From Neostapfia colusana (Eukaryota; Streptophyta; Magnoliopsida; Poales; Poaceae), in NCBI GenBank assembly GCA_030760725.1, contig JASWHV010000018.1:21794273-21858272 (forward strand): a stretch of DNA of 64,000 bases, in the 5' to 3' direction. Positions within the stretch are counted from its first letter, which is position 1. Each line of letters begins with the position of its first letter. Shown in pieces: positions 46,714 to 59,063 of the stretch. The notes beneath the pieces were generated by a model, which was not told the origin of the DNA, made no database searches, and saw nothing but the letters and a program-made list of their open reading frames with translations. Both the position numbers and the translations under genes were made by a program.

Positions 46714-46720
46714 TATAAAA
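46714..46720 (+). promoter_or_regulatory. TATA box of A3 LTR
   Basis: TATAAAA in the conserved GGACTATAAAAGGCTCGGG context, 65 bp after the hAT insertion. Confidence 0.7.
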
Positions 46721-47078
46721 GGCTCGGGTAGGCAACGTTAGCAAGGGTTCGCACTCCCGCAACTCATACGCTAGACTTCAGTCATCCCCTAGCTCAGGAC
46801 TCCGGTTCTGAGCAACAAGCAATACAGCGAGCTCCATAGCTTGCCGTGGACGTAGGGTTTTACGCTCCGGCGGCCTGAACCACGTAAAACTCGCTGTGTC
46901 AAGCTCTTCCTAACTCGTCCATACGCTCAAGCTCTCCGCAAGTGACTAGCCCCACCGAATAAAGAACCTCCGCGGGCTGCCCAGTGCAGGCCCGGGGGAA
47001 GTGTCGACCGAACACTTCGACATTTGGCGCGCCAGGTAGGGGGCTTTTCCCTTGCGCGACGAGTTTCCACCGATGAAG

Positions 47079-48812
47079 ATGACCAAGATTCCTTCAGCGG
47101 CAAACTCTCCTCCTCTGCGTTCACGGCGAACCGTGACCAGCGGGGAGTACATGTCGACGCACTCAGGATAGAGTGTGTCGGCACAAGCTGGTAGCCAGCA
47201 GCCGACTCCGGCAATGCAGGCTCCGACCAGTGTGAGATCTTCTGCAGCAATGAGCGAACCCCACAGGGGTGCGCTAGCTGCAGCAAGGGCGCTACTGCGC
47301 AACCCACCTGCTGGGGACGCACCTCATTCAGCAACCCAGCAGTGGATACGCGAGGTAGACCGCCTCGTCGTCGCCGCCGCAAACCCCCGTCTTCGGCGGG
47401 GATGACATTCTGGTCAACCGGCTGTGTCGCTGACGCACATGCCAACGGTTGACGGGCAGACGGCGGACTCCAGTTCCACCAGGTTTCCGTCGATGGACCT
47501 GAGGGCAGAGCTGGAGCGATGCCACTTGGGCCAAGATGCCCGAGTATTCCTCGAGCGACGTCGAGAAAGGCGTCGCATCCAAGAGGCTGGCGACAGCATG
47601 ATGTCGGCCTCGACCCAGCCTGAAGGGCAGATCTTTGCCACACGAGCTCTGCCCCAGGCGTACGCCGCGCAGCATATGCCACAACCATATGCCCTGCAGA
47701 CGGCGTCCCCGGTCTATGGAGCAGACTTGCCCATAACGGGGTACATTGTGCCAGGTCCGAACCAAGCGTTCGTGGCACCAATACCTGCGGCAACAGGAGC
47801 AGGATGTGCGGCCCTTGCACCCCACCTTCGCTTCGCGAGGTGGCCGCGCAAGTTTCGGCCGCACCTGCCCGAAAAGTACGACGGCAGCGTTAACCCGGCG
47901 GAGTTCCTCCAGATCTACTCCACCGCCGTACTTGCAGCAGGAGGGGATGAGGCTGTCATGGCCAACTACTTTCCCGTCGCCTTGACCGGCCCAGCCCGGT
48001 CTTGGCTCATGAATCTCCCTCAGGGTTCCATAACTTCCTGGGGAGAGGTCTGCCGGCAGTTCATCGCCAACTTCGGCAGCTCCTACACCTGTCCCGGCAC
48101 GGAGCTTGACCTCCACGCCATCAAGCAACAACCTGGGGAGTCGTTGCGCTCTTTCATCCAGCGGTTCTCCCAGGTACGCAACACCATCCCGCATATTCAA
48201 AGTGCTTCTGTGGTGGTGGCGTTCCGGCAGGGTGTCCGGGACGAGAAAATGCTTGAGAAGCTCGCGACCAGAGAGGTCCGCGACGTCTCTGAGCTCTTCA
48301 GCCTGGTGGACAAATGCGCCAGAGCAGCTGAAGGGCAGAACTGGCACTCTCTGCCGACCTCCGAGTCAGGAGGACAGCTCGGGTCCGGCGCTGCTGCCTA
48401 TGGAGGTGGCAAGAAGGCCAAGAACCGGGGGAGTGGCAAGATGAAGTCATCGTCCGCAGCTCCCGTCGCCGCAGCAGCGACAACTAGTGGAGCTCGGGGG
48501 CCACGCCCCGACAAAAGGCAGCAGCAGTCACCCGCCCCAGATAGTGACCAGGGCGGGCTATGCCCCGTGCATGGCGCCGGCAACCATACTACTGCCGAGT
48601 GCTGGGATATCCAGAGGCTCGCAGAGCGCTTCCGCAAAGGAAGGCAGCAGAGAGCTGAAGCACCGCTCCACCCTCAGAGGGATGGCAAGCAGAAAGTCGA
48701 TGCTCCAGTCAGCGCCGGCCACCAGGTGGGGTTTCAGGAGCCTCAGCGTGTCATAAAGACAGTGCATAACAGTGAGGACTCCAGCTCCGATGGTGACGGG
48801 CCGGGGCGGTAG
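47079..48812 (+). pseudogene. A3 gag, full length with two stops
   Basis: Exactly the same length as intact A2 gag (578 codons including stop), from ATG 47,079. Stops are TAG at 47,169-47,171 (codon 31, CGG in A2) and TGA at 47,403-47,405 (codon 109, CGA in A2, also TGA in A1). From codon 110 to the end it is open and holds the same gag core and CPVHGAGNHTTAEC zinc-knuckle motif. It is followed by ~1 kb of spacer without pol. Confidence 0.85.
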
Positions 48813-49878
48813 CCGGCTGTGGCTGCCGTCCCAGGTCAGTGGAGGCTGCACTGCTGCGGCGTCAACCTTGGAGAAGCGCCAAGTAGTCGCAGCAGCCCAA
48901 GCACCAATCACAATGGTGCAAGATCGGGCCAGCCTCACCCGAGAGCACGCCTCTGTGCCTCAGTCATACCTCCCGGGGGCCGCCCAAGGTCTGTCAACCC
49001 CTTGAAGGCCTTGCCAGAAGGGGAAGACGCCTTGGGTCTTCCAAGACGAGCCCGGGTCCACCTACCCCTTGAAGGCCTTAGCCAGAAGGGGAGAACTCCC
49101 CGGGGGCGCCTAGGAGAAGCCGCGCAGGACCTGATCCAGCGTGAAGATGACAACCTCGTCGACGAGGCTCGGCTGCAGGTAACACCCCACAACGCACGGT
49201 CACGGCTGCTGCTCTAGCACTACCACCAAAGAACCAAACGCGTCAGGGACCTGCAGAAGGGCAACCTGGTGTCGCGGCACGCACTTTCCAGAGAAGGACC
49301 TATAAACTCTCCCCCAGCCGGGAAGGTCCCTTCCGAATCACGAAAGCTGCCGCCCCAGGTACACATGCCTTTCAACCGAGTGTGGGATCCGTTCCCAAAA
49401 CCCTTGGCATGGAGCAACACTGTAAGTCCTATCCCCCGAGCATTAGTAGAACAGGGTCATTCCCTTCTGTAATAAATCCCATAGAGTTTAGGAACAGCGC
49501 TTGGGGCAGCTAAGTCTCAAGGGGCGGTCCAGGACTACGTCCAACTTAGCCTGGTTCCGAACCTAAGCGCGTAGAGTCTTGCTTCCCTTGTAGAAGAGAC
49601 GGGTCATTGCCTCCATGTACAGCCAGACTTCTACCTATGGGCATTAACACAGAAACTTGTTCTACTTAGCTCTCTCTCATGTGCTCATTTAAATTATGTA
49701 TTAATTTTTATGATCGCACTATCTATGTATGTTCATCGTACATCTAGCTCCCTCTCTCCCGCGCTCATCCATAGTCAGCATTCGCTATCCTACCGAGGGT
49801 GGTTGCGCTTGAGGCACCTACCGATGGCCAAGTGAGTCTCTCAGGCCTCCCCCAGTCAGGTGTTGCGGTGCCAGTTGG
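48813..49878 (+). other. A3 post-gag spacer
   Basis: Noncoding. It matches the A2 spacer to about 49,670 and continues 200 bp beyond the point where A2 is deleted. It ends with GTTGG (49,874-49,878), the left target copy of T2. Confidence 0.7.
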
Positions 49879-52800
49879 TGTCACACCCGGTTTTTCCGAA
49901 GAAACAACCAAGTGAATATCACATGTATGCCAGGATCATTTTCTCATACATGTGATGACAAATAGTGAAGCATCATTTATTACAAGCCAGGTGTCGAATA
50001 TAAATAAGTCTTACATCGCAAATGTCTCAATGGACGCTAATGCTTCATCACAAGTAAATAAACTAGCAGCGAAATATTATTCTTTAGGGCTCCATCACAG
50101 GCGTTGCCCGGGGGTCTTCATGAACCTAAAAGCCTTCCTCGGGTCCAAAATCTTGGTCATTATACACCACCTCATTATCTTGACCTGAGCAGCAATATAA
50201 ACCAACAAATATGCAAGGTTGAGTACCAATGGTACTCAGCAAGTGTGGGAAAATTATATCATGCATGGCTAGAACAAGGAGAGGTTGAACTCATGGTTAA
50301 AGCACTACGCAATTAATACCTATCACCTTAGCTTATTAAGCACCTACATTACTACACAGGTGAAATGGTCCCAATCTCCCATCCCATCATCATAACCAAA
50401 TAACCATAACATCATTTCCAATGTTAAGCTCCCCGCTTAACATCCACAACTTCCAAAAACCTTCACTCCTCTAATCATGAATAAGTCCAGGCCGCTCTTA
50501 ACCGTGAGCACGGCTGTCAAGACAGTTTTGACTCTGCAGAGTTTCTACCACTGTACCCACAAGTAGTGATTTCATCCCCCGTTGCCGGGTGGACTAAAAG
50601 AACCTCCATTATGCCAGTGGCTACGTTCCACATTCACACTTCCCAGGTGTGCGGCCAGGAGATCACTACGAAGCCTTTACAAAGGGATTCCCGACGAGCG
50701 TGGGCCCACTGAGGTTTCACCCCTAACAGCATACAAGAGGCTCCAACCCCGCTGCAGTGGCCCCCTCTTGAGCCTTGCGGTTCATATGGTAGTCCAGCTG
50801 ACACCTACTCCCCGCACCATCCAACACACCCATACTACGCCGGGGATACACCTAATTAATTGGCCAAGCTGCCCCATCTCAGCATGTGGTTGGCACTGTA
50901 AAGCCGGGTTACATGCTCCATGAACCGGTCCTTAGGATCCAGGCAAGTACTAAACACAAACCCAAGTCTCGTGCACCCAGCACACAACCAAAACATCCAA
51001 CTTGCCTTGATCCCTACCTCTACATAACTCACAATAGCTCATTCAAGAGTATGGTATAATAAACTGATGATCTCATATCCCAAATATCCCATTCTAAGCA
51101 TGGCTAAGCATATGCATGTAAATAAATGACATGACAAAATAAATCCCAACCCAAGCTTCAAGGAAACAAGGTAATGCAATTCTAGGGAAACTTTCCTAGC
51201 ATGGGTTTCATATTTCATTTGACAATGCAAATAATTCTATCTACACATCCTAGCATAGGATCAAAGTGGTCAAGGACACTTGCCTCCTTCTTGCTGCTCT
51301 TGAAATGGGTATTCCTGGTCTTGGAAATGAATAACTTGTTCTTGAACAGGTTCTACTTCATACCATCACACATAGCAAAAGAAAAACAACATTCCATAAG
51401 ACATAATTCACACTTACACTTCATACAAACCACACATTCATATTTATAAAAGTTCTTTACCATTATATGTGTTGTGGTTACTTTATGTGTGTTAAGTTGT
51501 GGCTTGCATGCACTTTTAACCATGTATATATATGATTCCTATTTTTTTTCCACATTTATACTTGCATACAATGTGCCTTCACAATTTCTATCAACCCTAA
51601 ACTGAATTCTTTGTATTTTAGAAACTCCATTTATCATTTACTAGTTGCTATATTTTTCAGATTTATATTCCTATGCATAATTGTGTATTTTATTATTAAA
51701 TTAGTAATACACATCACCTAAACAGATTAGGTTCTGGTCCTAAATAATTTAAAATCATATTTTGACCATGACTTATGATGTATACTATTTCATAATTATT
51801 TTCCCTATTTTTCTTTAACTATTCTTTACTTAAAAATGTGTCCCTATACTAATAAAATGTGAATAATAGATAAAACAGATTTATTTCAGCCCAAAAATAT
51901 ATTTTATCTCACTCCAAAGTTTTCTAAGTACTGAGAAAGTTTTTAATTAACTTTGACAATTATGTTTGTCCCCCTTTTTAATTTTTAAACACTAGTTACA
52001 TATTAAATTTTCTAAATTAAATACTAAACAAGGCTAAAATAATGAATTCACCCCATTACAGGGTCTATAATATTATTTTCATAATTTCCAGGGGTCTATC
52101 TACACTTATCAGAGGTGTTTTTCCTAATTCCTATTAAGTCCAGGGTTAAAACTGATTTTTAAATGGATTTACATGATTTTCTAGAGTTCCAGGGGCTAGA
52201 TCTGAAGTTTCCGGGGCTAGCTCTCAATTCCAGAGAACCCCAGGGGGTAGCACGTAAGAATTCCAGACTTTATAATGCGGGGCTGACGTGGTCCGTCCGA
52301 TTTTAAACCGACGGCTGAGATTATAAGATCGAACCGGTACGCGGGGTTTTAAAGTCTACCGTGCGATTTAAAATAAACGGCGCACATGCGGCCACGTCGC
52401 TCTGATCGAACGCGGGCGGCGCTGCCGGCGGCGCACGGCGGCGGGAAGCGGCGATCTCGCCGGAAACTTTCGGATCCTCGAGAATTCTGCCTAGAACTGT
52501 GATCTTATGGCCTAGATCGGTAGAGGGGAGGTCAGGGATCTCACCTCGGGGGTTTTCTCGAGCTCGGGGGTCCTGGAAAGTGATCGGCGGCGAGGTCCGA
52601 GGCAAAACCACGGCGAAGCTCGTCGGCGCTGTGTTTGCACCGTAACTCTCCGAGTTTTCTGCACCTGCAAAGTTCCCCGGAGGCGGTGGATAAAGACCAG
52701 CGAGTTAGATCAGAGTTTCCGAGCTTAGATCGGCCAGAATTCACCGGCGAAGTCTCGGTGCTCACCGGAGTGAAAATCGGCGATCGCGTGAGAAAAACTG

Positions 52801-53251
52801 ATCGGATCGGGGGTTTTTATAGCCGGGGGAGGGCGGTGGATCTGTTGTGATCGAGTTGGAGTCCTCTGAGACCAGAATTCGGGCGGCGGAACGGGTTTCC
52901 CGATCGATTAAGATCGCGCGCGCTCGGGGGGAGAAGTCCGGGGTCGCGGGGGCTCGGGTTAGGGATGACAGGCGGGTCCCACCCGTCGGTGAGAGGCAGC
53001 GCGGCGCGCGCGGGGGCGGGCTGGCGCGGGGGGGGGGGGGGGGAGGAAATTGGGCCGGCTGGCGGGTTTCGGCCCACTGGCCAGTTTTTTCCCGATTTCC
53101 TTTTTCTTTTTTCCATTTCTTTTCTGTTTTGGGTATAATTTGAATTCCAGTTTGAATTTGAATTTTTGCAAAACATGCAACTCGTCCAAAATTTTTTAAA
53201 TTCCCCTCTGAACATGGTTTTGGGTTTTGAATCAAAAATTGGGGTGTTACA
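49879..53251 (-). repeat. T2 3' LTR
   Basis: 3,373 bp. It holds an AT-rich middle (51,450-52,150), a GC-rich end and a G-run (53,029-53,042). It is nearly identical to 59,064-62,441. Short open frames inside occur in both copies and encode nothing I recognise. Confidence 0.95.
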
Positions 53252-53271
53252 GCTCTACCCCCCTTAAAAGA
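53252..53271 (-). other. T2 polypurine tract
   Basis: Minus strand TTTTAAGGGGGGTAGAGC lies against the LTR start TGTAACACCC. The purine core closely matches the T1 tract. Confidence 0.8.
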
Positions 53272-53296
53272 AATCTCGTCCTCGAGATTGGTGTTT

Positions 53297-56200
53297 CTAA
53301 GAAAACAATTCCGGAAATTGTGCCTTGAGCTCATCTTCCCGTTCCCAGGTAGCTTCCTCTTCTGAGTGATGCTTCCACTGCACCTTGCACATCCGGATTC
53401 TCTTGTTTCTGGTGAGGCGTTCCATTATCTCCAAAATCTTGTATGGTTGCTCGGCATAAGACAAATCTTCAGCTACATCCACTTCATTCATGGGTAACAC
53501 CTCCTCAGGCGTCCTCAGACATTTCTTGAGTTTTGACACATGAAATACATCGTGCACGTCCGATAGATGAGCCGGTAACTCTAGTTGGTACGCCACCTCG
53601 CCTTTCCTTTCCAAAACTTGAAAGGGTCCGATGTATCGAGGTGACAACTTCCCTTTCACCTTGAACCGACGAAGTCCTCTGATAGGGGACACCTTGAGAT
53701 AAACATAGTCTCCCACGTTGAAAATGAGCTCTCTTCTTCGTACATCGGCATAGCTCTTTTGGCGTGTCTGTGCTATCCTCAAGTTGTTGCGAATCTCCCT
53801 CACCTTCGCCTCGGCTTCTTGTAGCACTTCTGGACCAAACACTTTACTTTCTCCTGTTTGGTTCCAAAATAGGGGAGTTCTGCACTTCCTTCCATACAAA
53901 GCTTCAAACGGTGACATCTTCATACTAGCTTGATAGCTGTTGTTATAGGAAAACTCCACATACGGTAAGTTCTTGTCCCAACTCCTATTGTTTTTGAGTG
54001 CACATGCCCTTAACATATCTTCAAGGATCTGATTGGTTCTCTCCGTCTGCCCGTCAGTTTGAGGATGATAGGCAGAGCTGAAATTCAGATGGGTTCCCAT
54101 GGTTTCATGCAACTTTTGCCAAAACCTCGAGGTGAACTGTGTCCCTCGGTCCGATACTATCTTCTTTGGCACTCCATGGTAACATACAATCCTTGACATG
54201 TACAATTCTGCCAATTTGGATCCGCTGTAGCTTTCTTTCACAGGGATGAAATGAGCTACCTTGGTTAGCCTATCAATAATGACCCATATTGAATCATATC
54301 CGGATTGGGTCCTAGGCAATCCCACGACAAAATCCATGCTGATTTCTTCCCATTTCCATTCAGGCACTTTGAGTGGTTGCAATAATCCCGCGGGTCGTTG
54401 ATGTTCTGCTTTCACCAACTGACATGTGTCACATAGGGCAACATGTTCCGCGACATCACGTTTCATGCCATACCACCAATACCTGCTCTTGAGGTCCTGG
54501 TACATCTTCGTACTCCCAGGATGAATGGAATAGTCAGAATCGTGAGCCTCCTTCAAAATTAATTCACGGATCTCCTTTACTTCTGGCACACAGATCCTTT
54601 TCCCGTGCCACACCGTTCCTTGTTCATCCTCTCTAAAACCAGGAGCTTTATTTTCCTTGATGAGCTGTCTGATCTCTTGTATCTTCTCATCATTCTTTTG
54701 GCCCTCGCGTATGTCTCGCTCGAGTGTGGAGTCCACTTCCATGGCTATGGCTTCACCACTATTTACTAGACATAGATTGAGCCTTATAACCTCGTCCTTC
54801 AATTCTGCAGGCATGTCCTTCAAACTCAACTTATTAACCTGCACTTTCCGACTCAAAGCATTGGCCACGACGTTTGCTTTCCCGGGATGATAGTTGATGC
54901 CCACATCAAAGTCATTGATTAGCTCTAACCATCTCCTTTGTCTGAGGTTGAGATCTGGTTGTGTGAATATGTACTTTAAACTCTTATGATCCGTATATAT
55001 CTCTGTCCTCTTCCCCATCAAATAGTGCCGCCAAATTTTCAACGCGTGTACCACTGCAGCTAGTTCTAGGTCATGTGTAGGATAGTTCTTCTCGTGCTTC
55101 CGAAGCTGCCGGGATGCATATGCCACGACATGTCCTTCTTGCATGAGAACACATCCCAACCCATTTCCAGAGGCATCGCAGTACACTGTGAAACTCTTCT
55201 GCATATCTGGCATAACTAGCACTGGGGCTGTTGTCAATCTCTTCTTTAGCTCCTGAAAGCTCGTCTCGCACTGTGGCGTCCAGGTGAATGTGATTCCCTT
55301 TTCCAACAGTTTAGTGAGAGGTCTCGAGATCTTGGAGAATCCCTCAATAAACCGTCGATAGTATCCAGCCAATCCCAAAAAGCTTCGAACTTCCCCGACA
55401 TTTTCAGGGGTTTTCCACTTCTGGATATCTTCGATTTTGGCGGGATCTACGGAGATTCCTCCCTCCGAGATTATATGTCCTAAAAAGGGAACTCTCTTCA
55501 GCCAAAACTCACACTTGCTCAACTTGGCATATAGTTGGTGTTCTCTCAGCCTCTGTAACACCAACCTTAGATGTTTCTCATGTTCTTCTTCATTTTTGGA
55601 GAAGACGAGAATATCATCTATGAAAACCACCACAAATTTGTCCAGATATTCCATGAATACCTTGTTCATGAGGTACATGAAATATGCCGGGGCATTGGTT
55701 AGCCCAAAAGGCATGACAGTGTACTCATACAGTCCGTACCGAGATACGAAAGCTGTCTTGGGAATATCTGATTGCCTTATCTTGAGTTGGTGGTACCCCG
55801 ACCTGAGATCAATTTTCGAGAACACACAAGCTCCCCTCAACTGATCAAACAAGTCTTCAATGCGAGGCAATGGGTACTTTTTTTTGATGGTTACCTCATT
55901 CAAGGCACGGTAATCCACGCATAACCTTTGGGTTCCGTCTTTCTTGGGCACAAATATCACCGGAGCTCCCCATGGTGAGGAACTAGGGCGAATATACCCC
56001 TTCTCCGTCAATTCTCTCAAATGATCCTTGAGCTCTTCTAGCTGCTTGGAGTCCATTCGATAAGGTCTCTTGTATATCGGGGCTGTCCCCGGTACTAGCT
56101 CAATTGCGAATTCCACGTCACGGTCGGGAGGCATTCCTGGCAATTCCTCCAGAAAAACATCTGGATATTCCCTGATAGTCCTGATTTCCTCAACTTTTAC

Positions 56201-57766
56201 CTCCACTTGATTTAATTTAATGTCCCTCCTAGGCTCGTCTATCGTTATGAACTTTACTTTGGTGCCACTGGGGTGAGTTAGTTCCACCATTCTGGTCGAA
56301 CAATGGATGATTCCTTTATGTTTGGTCAACCAATCCATACCCAAAATAATATCTATCCCTTGTGAATCTATCACTATGAGGTTAGCCGTGAATACTACCC
56401 CATTAATGTCTAGGCTCACTTTGGGACACACTTGTCTTGTCCTTATTTCTCCACCTGGAGAATTTACAGCTAGCATATGGTTCATTTGTGTGGTTGCTAG
56501 GTCATGCTTCTTAACAAACCCTTGAGCAATGAACGAGTGGGTAGCACCAGAATCAAACAGCAGAGTTGCAAGGTGTAAATTGGCAGGAAACTTACCAACT
56601 ACCACGTCGGGTGCCTCTTGTGCTTCCTCCATAGTGACGTGGTTCACCCGTCCTCTCACTACATTCTGCTGTTGTGGCGCCGCAGGCTTCTTCTTCGGGC
56701 ATTTATGGGCGTAGTGCCCCACTTCACCACAGCTGAAACATTGCACCCCAACCTTAGGTGCTGGGCCCTTGTTGTCTTGGGGTTGGTTTGGGGGTCCTTG
56801 CACTGCTGGTCGAGGTGGATATGCGGGGCGAGGCTGCTGCACAAACTGACGTTGCGGCTGTGCTGGTGCTGCGGGTGGCCTGTAGTTTGGGTTGTACCCT
56901 CTTGGTGCTGAATAGGGTACCGCAGCACGGCTCATCTGCCCCGTAGGTTGCTGCATCATACGTGGGCGGGTGTTGCTCCCTGAGGCCTGATGTGACCATC
57001 CCGCCTTCCTCTTATTCTCATTTTCCAGGGCCTTTAGCTTCCTTTCCACCACAAATGCTCTGTCCACCATCTTTTGAAAGCTTTCATCCTCATTGGAGGA
57101 CATGGCACACTGCATCTCTGCGGTAAGTCCTTCCACGAAACAATCTTGTTTCTGCTCATCAGTCTCTATGTCTCGTGGAGCATAACGGGATAGTTGAGTG
57201 AATTTAGTGAGGTATTCCCTCACCGTCATGTTTCCCTGCTGCAGTCCCAGAAACTCTTTCCTCTTGTTTTTGAGTTCACCTCTTGGGATGTAGTGGTTGC
57301 GGAAGCTACGCTTGAACTCTTCCCAAGTGATGTTCTCAGGGTCATGATGGGCGGCCACGTAGGCGGTCCACCAATCAGCAGCAGGTCCCTGCAATTGATG
57401 AGAGGCAAACAGCACCCTCTCATACCCTTGGCATTGGATTATCCTCATCTTACTTTCGATGGTCTTCAGCCAATCATCTGCCTCCAGAGGTTCGGCAGCA
57501 CTTGCAAACTTTGGAGGTTGAGTTCCTAGAAACTCACTCAACCTTGGTTGGCGTGGTGCAGCTTGTGGAGGTAGAACTTGATGCAAGTTGGCCACCACTT
57601 GAGTCAAGTTCTAGATAAGCTGATTTTGATTCTCCAGCATTTGGTGGAGAGGATCAACTTCTTCACGGCGACCACCCCTGTCCTGGCCTCCAGAAAGATG
57701 AGGGTTGCATGCCTCATCGTTGTTGTTGGCGGGGTTGGCAGCACGTCCTTTTCCTCTTCCGGCCAT
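53297..57766 (-). pseudogene. T2 gag-pol polyprotein, one in-frame stop
   Basis: Single 1,490-codon frame from ATG 57,766 to 53,297, open throughout except for TAG at 57,611-57,613 (codon 52). Gag core runs about residues 75-250. Zinc knuckle CFSCGEVGHYAHKC starts at residue 343, and protease DSGATHSF near 405. Reverse transcriptase has DLRSGYHQLK and the FIDDILVF motif (Asp 717/718). RNase H has YCDASGNGLG. Integrase has an HHCC finger and the core SDRGTQF (Asp 1206) and AYHPQTDGQTER. The chromodomain-like tail (KVQWKHHSEEEATWE) ends at 1,489. All catalytic residues I can check are present. Gag and pol share one frame, usual for Del/Tekay-type elements. The stop, if real, would block translation from this ATG. 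No later ATG in the same frame is obviously used. Confidence 0.92.
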
Positions 57767-58068
57767 CTGGCAGAATCAACTAATGTCAATTTGAAATCAT
57801 TTAGCATCATCTTACTACTTTCATTTGTTTGTACTTTGAAGTGTTGAGGCTTCGTTAAAATTTTACGAGGGTTTATTTCTCACACAAAAACAAATGCAAT
57901 ATTATTTCATGTGGGTTCACACACCAAAGCAAAACAATCCGAAGACGAGGCTGTGGACAATTGCTCATGGCTTCCACAACTCACGTCACACACCAAGCAT
58001 TATCACACCATTAACTACGTAACGACTCGACTACTCGACCTCTTGCTAGCTAAGGGAAAAACCCTACA

Positions 58069-58847
58069 CTACTCGTCCTCTTGAGCTGGTTCCTCGGGAT
58101 CTTCCTCCTCATTTCTGCTACCTTCTGACTCTGCTTTGGGTGGGGAGGCTGCTGGTGGAGAAGTGCGACGACACCTGATTGCTCGGCGATCCGGGGAGTC
58201 AGGAGTCCATGGATCACTTACGGTGACACACAGTTCATTCCCATCCCCTCTTTCTCTCGCCTTTAAGCAAGCTCGCAGCAACGCCTCCGTTTCCTTCAGA
58301 GTGTCTCGGACATCCTGAAGCTCTTGTTGACACTCCTGCAGTCGAGTGCTGAGCATAGCAGCATCCTCCAAGCACAAGTCCATGTGCTCATGGGAAGTCC
58401 CTTGCTGCACCGGTGGGTACTTAACTCCGTGGTACCACTCTCACGTTGGAGGACATACATGTACTCAGTTTTGTCCAAGTGGCGACGATAGATGTGACTC
58501 TGGCAGGTGATGGCCTCCCAGGTGACATCTCTCTCCGCGTCAACTTGTGTTGCTCGACAAGCTGGGGAGTGGTGAACCTTAAGCAGTTGATTCTCGTGTA
58601 TAATCCTCATCTCCGAACTCCATTCTTCCCTCTTCTCACGGATGGTCCTGGTGGAGTTATAGTGGATGATTAGCTTGCCCGTATTGCCGGCGGCTTCGAG
58701 CATACGCCGAAGACGGCGCAACAAATCTCCTACTGCCAATCCGTAGGAAAGGTACGTCACTGGACGACTCTCCTCTCTTTCTGCAAGGGCAACTACGGGA
58801 ACTCTCCCTCCTGTGGACTTACGAGCGGTGCGAATCATGCGAACCAT
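58069..58847 (-). pseudogene. T2 pre-gag ORF (ORF0), frameshifted
   Basis: From ATG 58,847 a frame of about 145 codons runs to near 58,405. The continuation to 58,069 lies in a second frame, so one indel or a programmed shift separates them. The first part has a basic, Arg-rich N terminus and a DLLRRLRRMLEAAG helix. The second begins HEHMDLCLEDAAML and forms a probable coiled coil (LQECQQELQDVRDTLKETE), ending in an acidic tail. It occupies the same place as the T1 pre-gag ORF, 300 bp ahead of gag, but I see little direct similarity in sequence. The shared design is a globular start, a coiled middle and an acidic end. Function unknown. Confidence 0.65.
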
Positions 58848-59047
58848 CTAAAACAAAAGAATTTAAAATTAGGTTAGATAAATTCTCAAACAAAAACCCT
58901 GTTTTGAATGAAAGTTGGGGTAAGATGAAGAAAATGACTCCTTTAATAACACTTTTCCACCCACACCTTGGAAAATAGTTTTTAAGAAAATAGGGCCCTT
59001 AACTACGTCCATTTCTACCTAGGTCCACGTTCCTACAGGCAACCTTG

Positions 59048-59059
59048 GCTCTGATACCA
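59048..59059 (-). other. T2 primer-binding site (initiator Met-tRNA)
   Basis: Minus-strand TGGTATCAGAGC four bases from the 5' LTR, identical to that of T1. Confidence 0.92.
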
Positions 59060-59063
59060 CCTC

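Larger units (their letters stand above)
41049..47022 (+). repeat. A3 5' LTR, split by hAT
   Basis: The parts 41,049-41,757 and 46,642-47,022, plus one copy of GATAACAG, form a ~1,090-bp LTR. The hairpin/CACGTG array is at 41,130-41,420. The hAT sits between this array and the TATA box (46,714-46,720), separating putative enhancer from core promoter by almost 5 kb. Confidence 0.9.

Noticed and set aside
46052..46762. Proline-rich minus-strand frame of 236 codons
   Set aside because: It is the translation of the G-run minisatellite and crosses the hAT end into LTR sequence, so it is not a gene.
50582..50923. 113-codon frame in T2 LTR, repeated at 59,767-60,108
   Set aside because: Identical only because both LTRs are recent copies; no family similarity, start context or domain.
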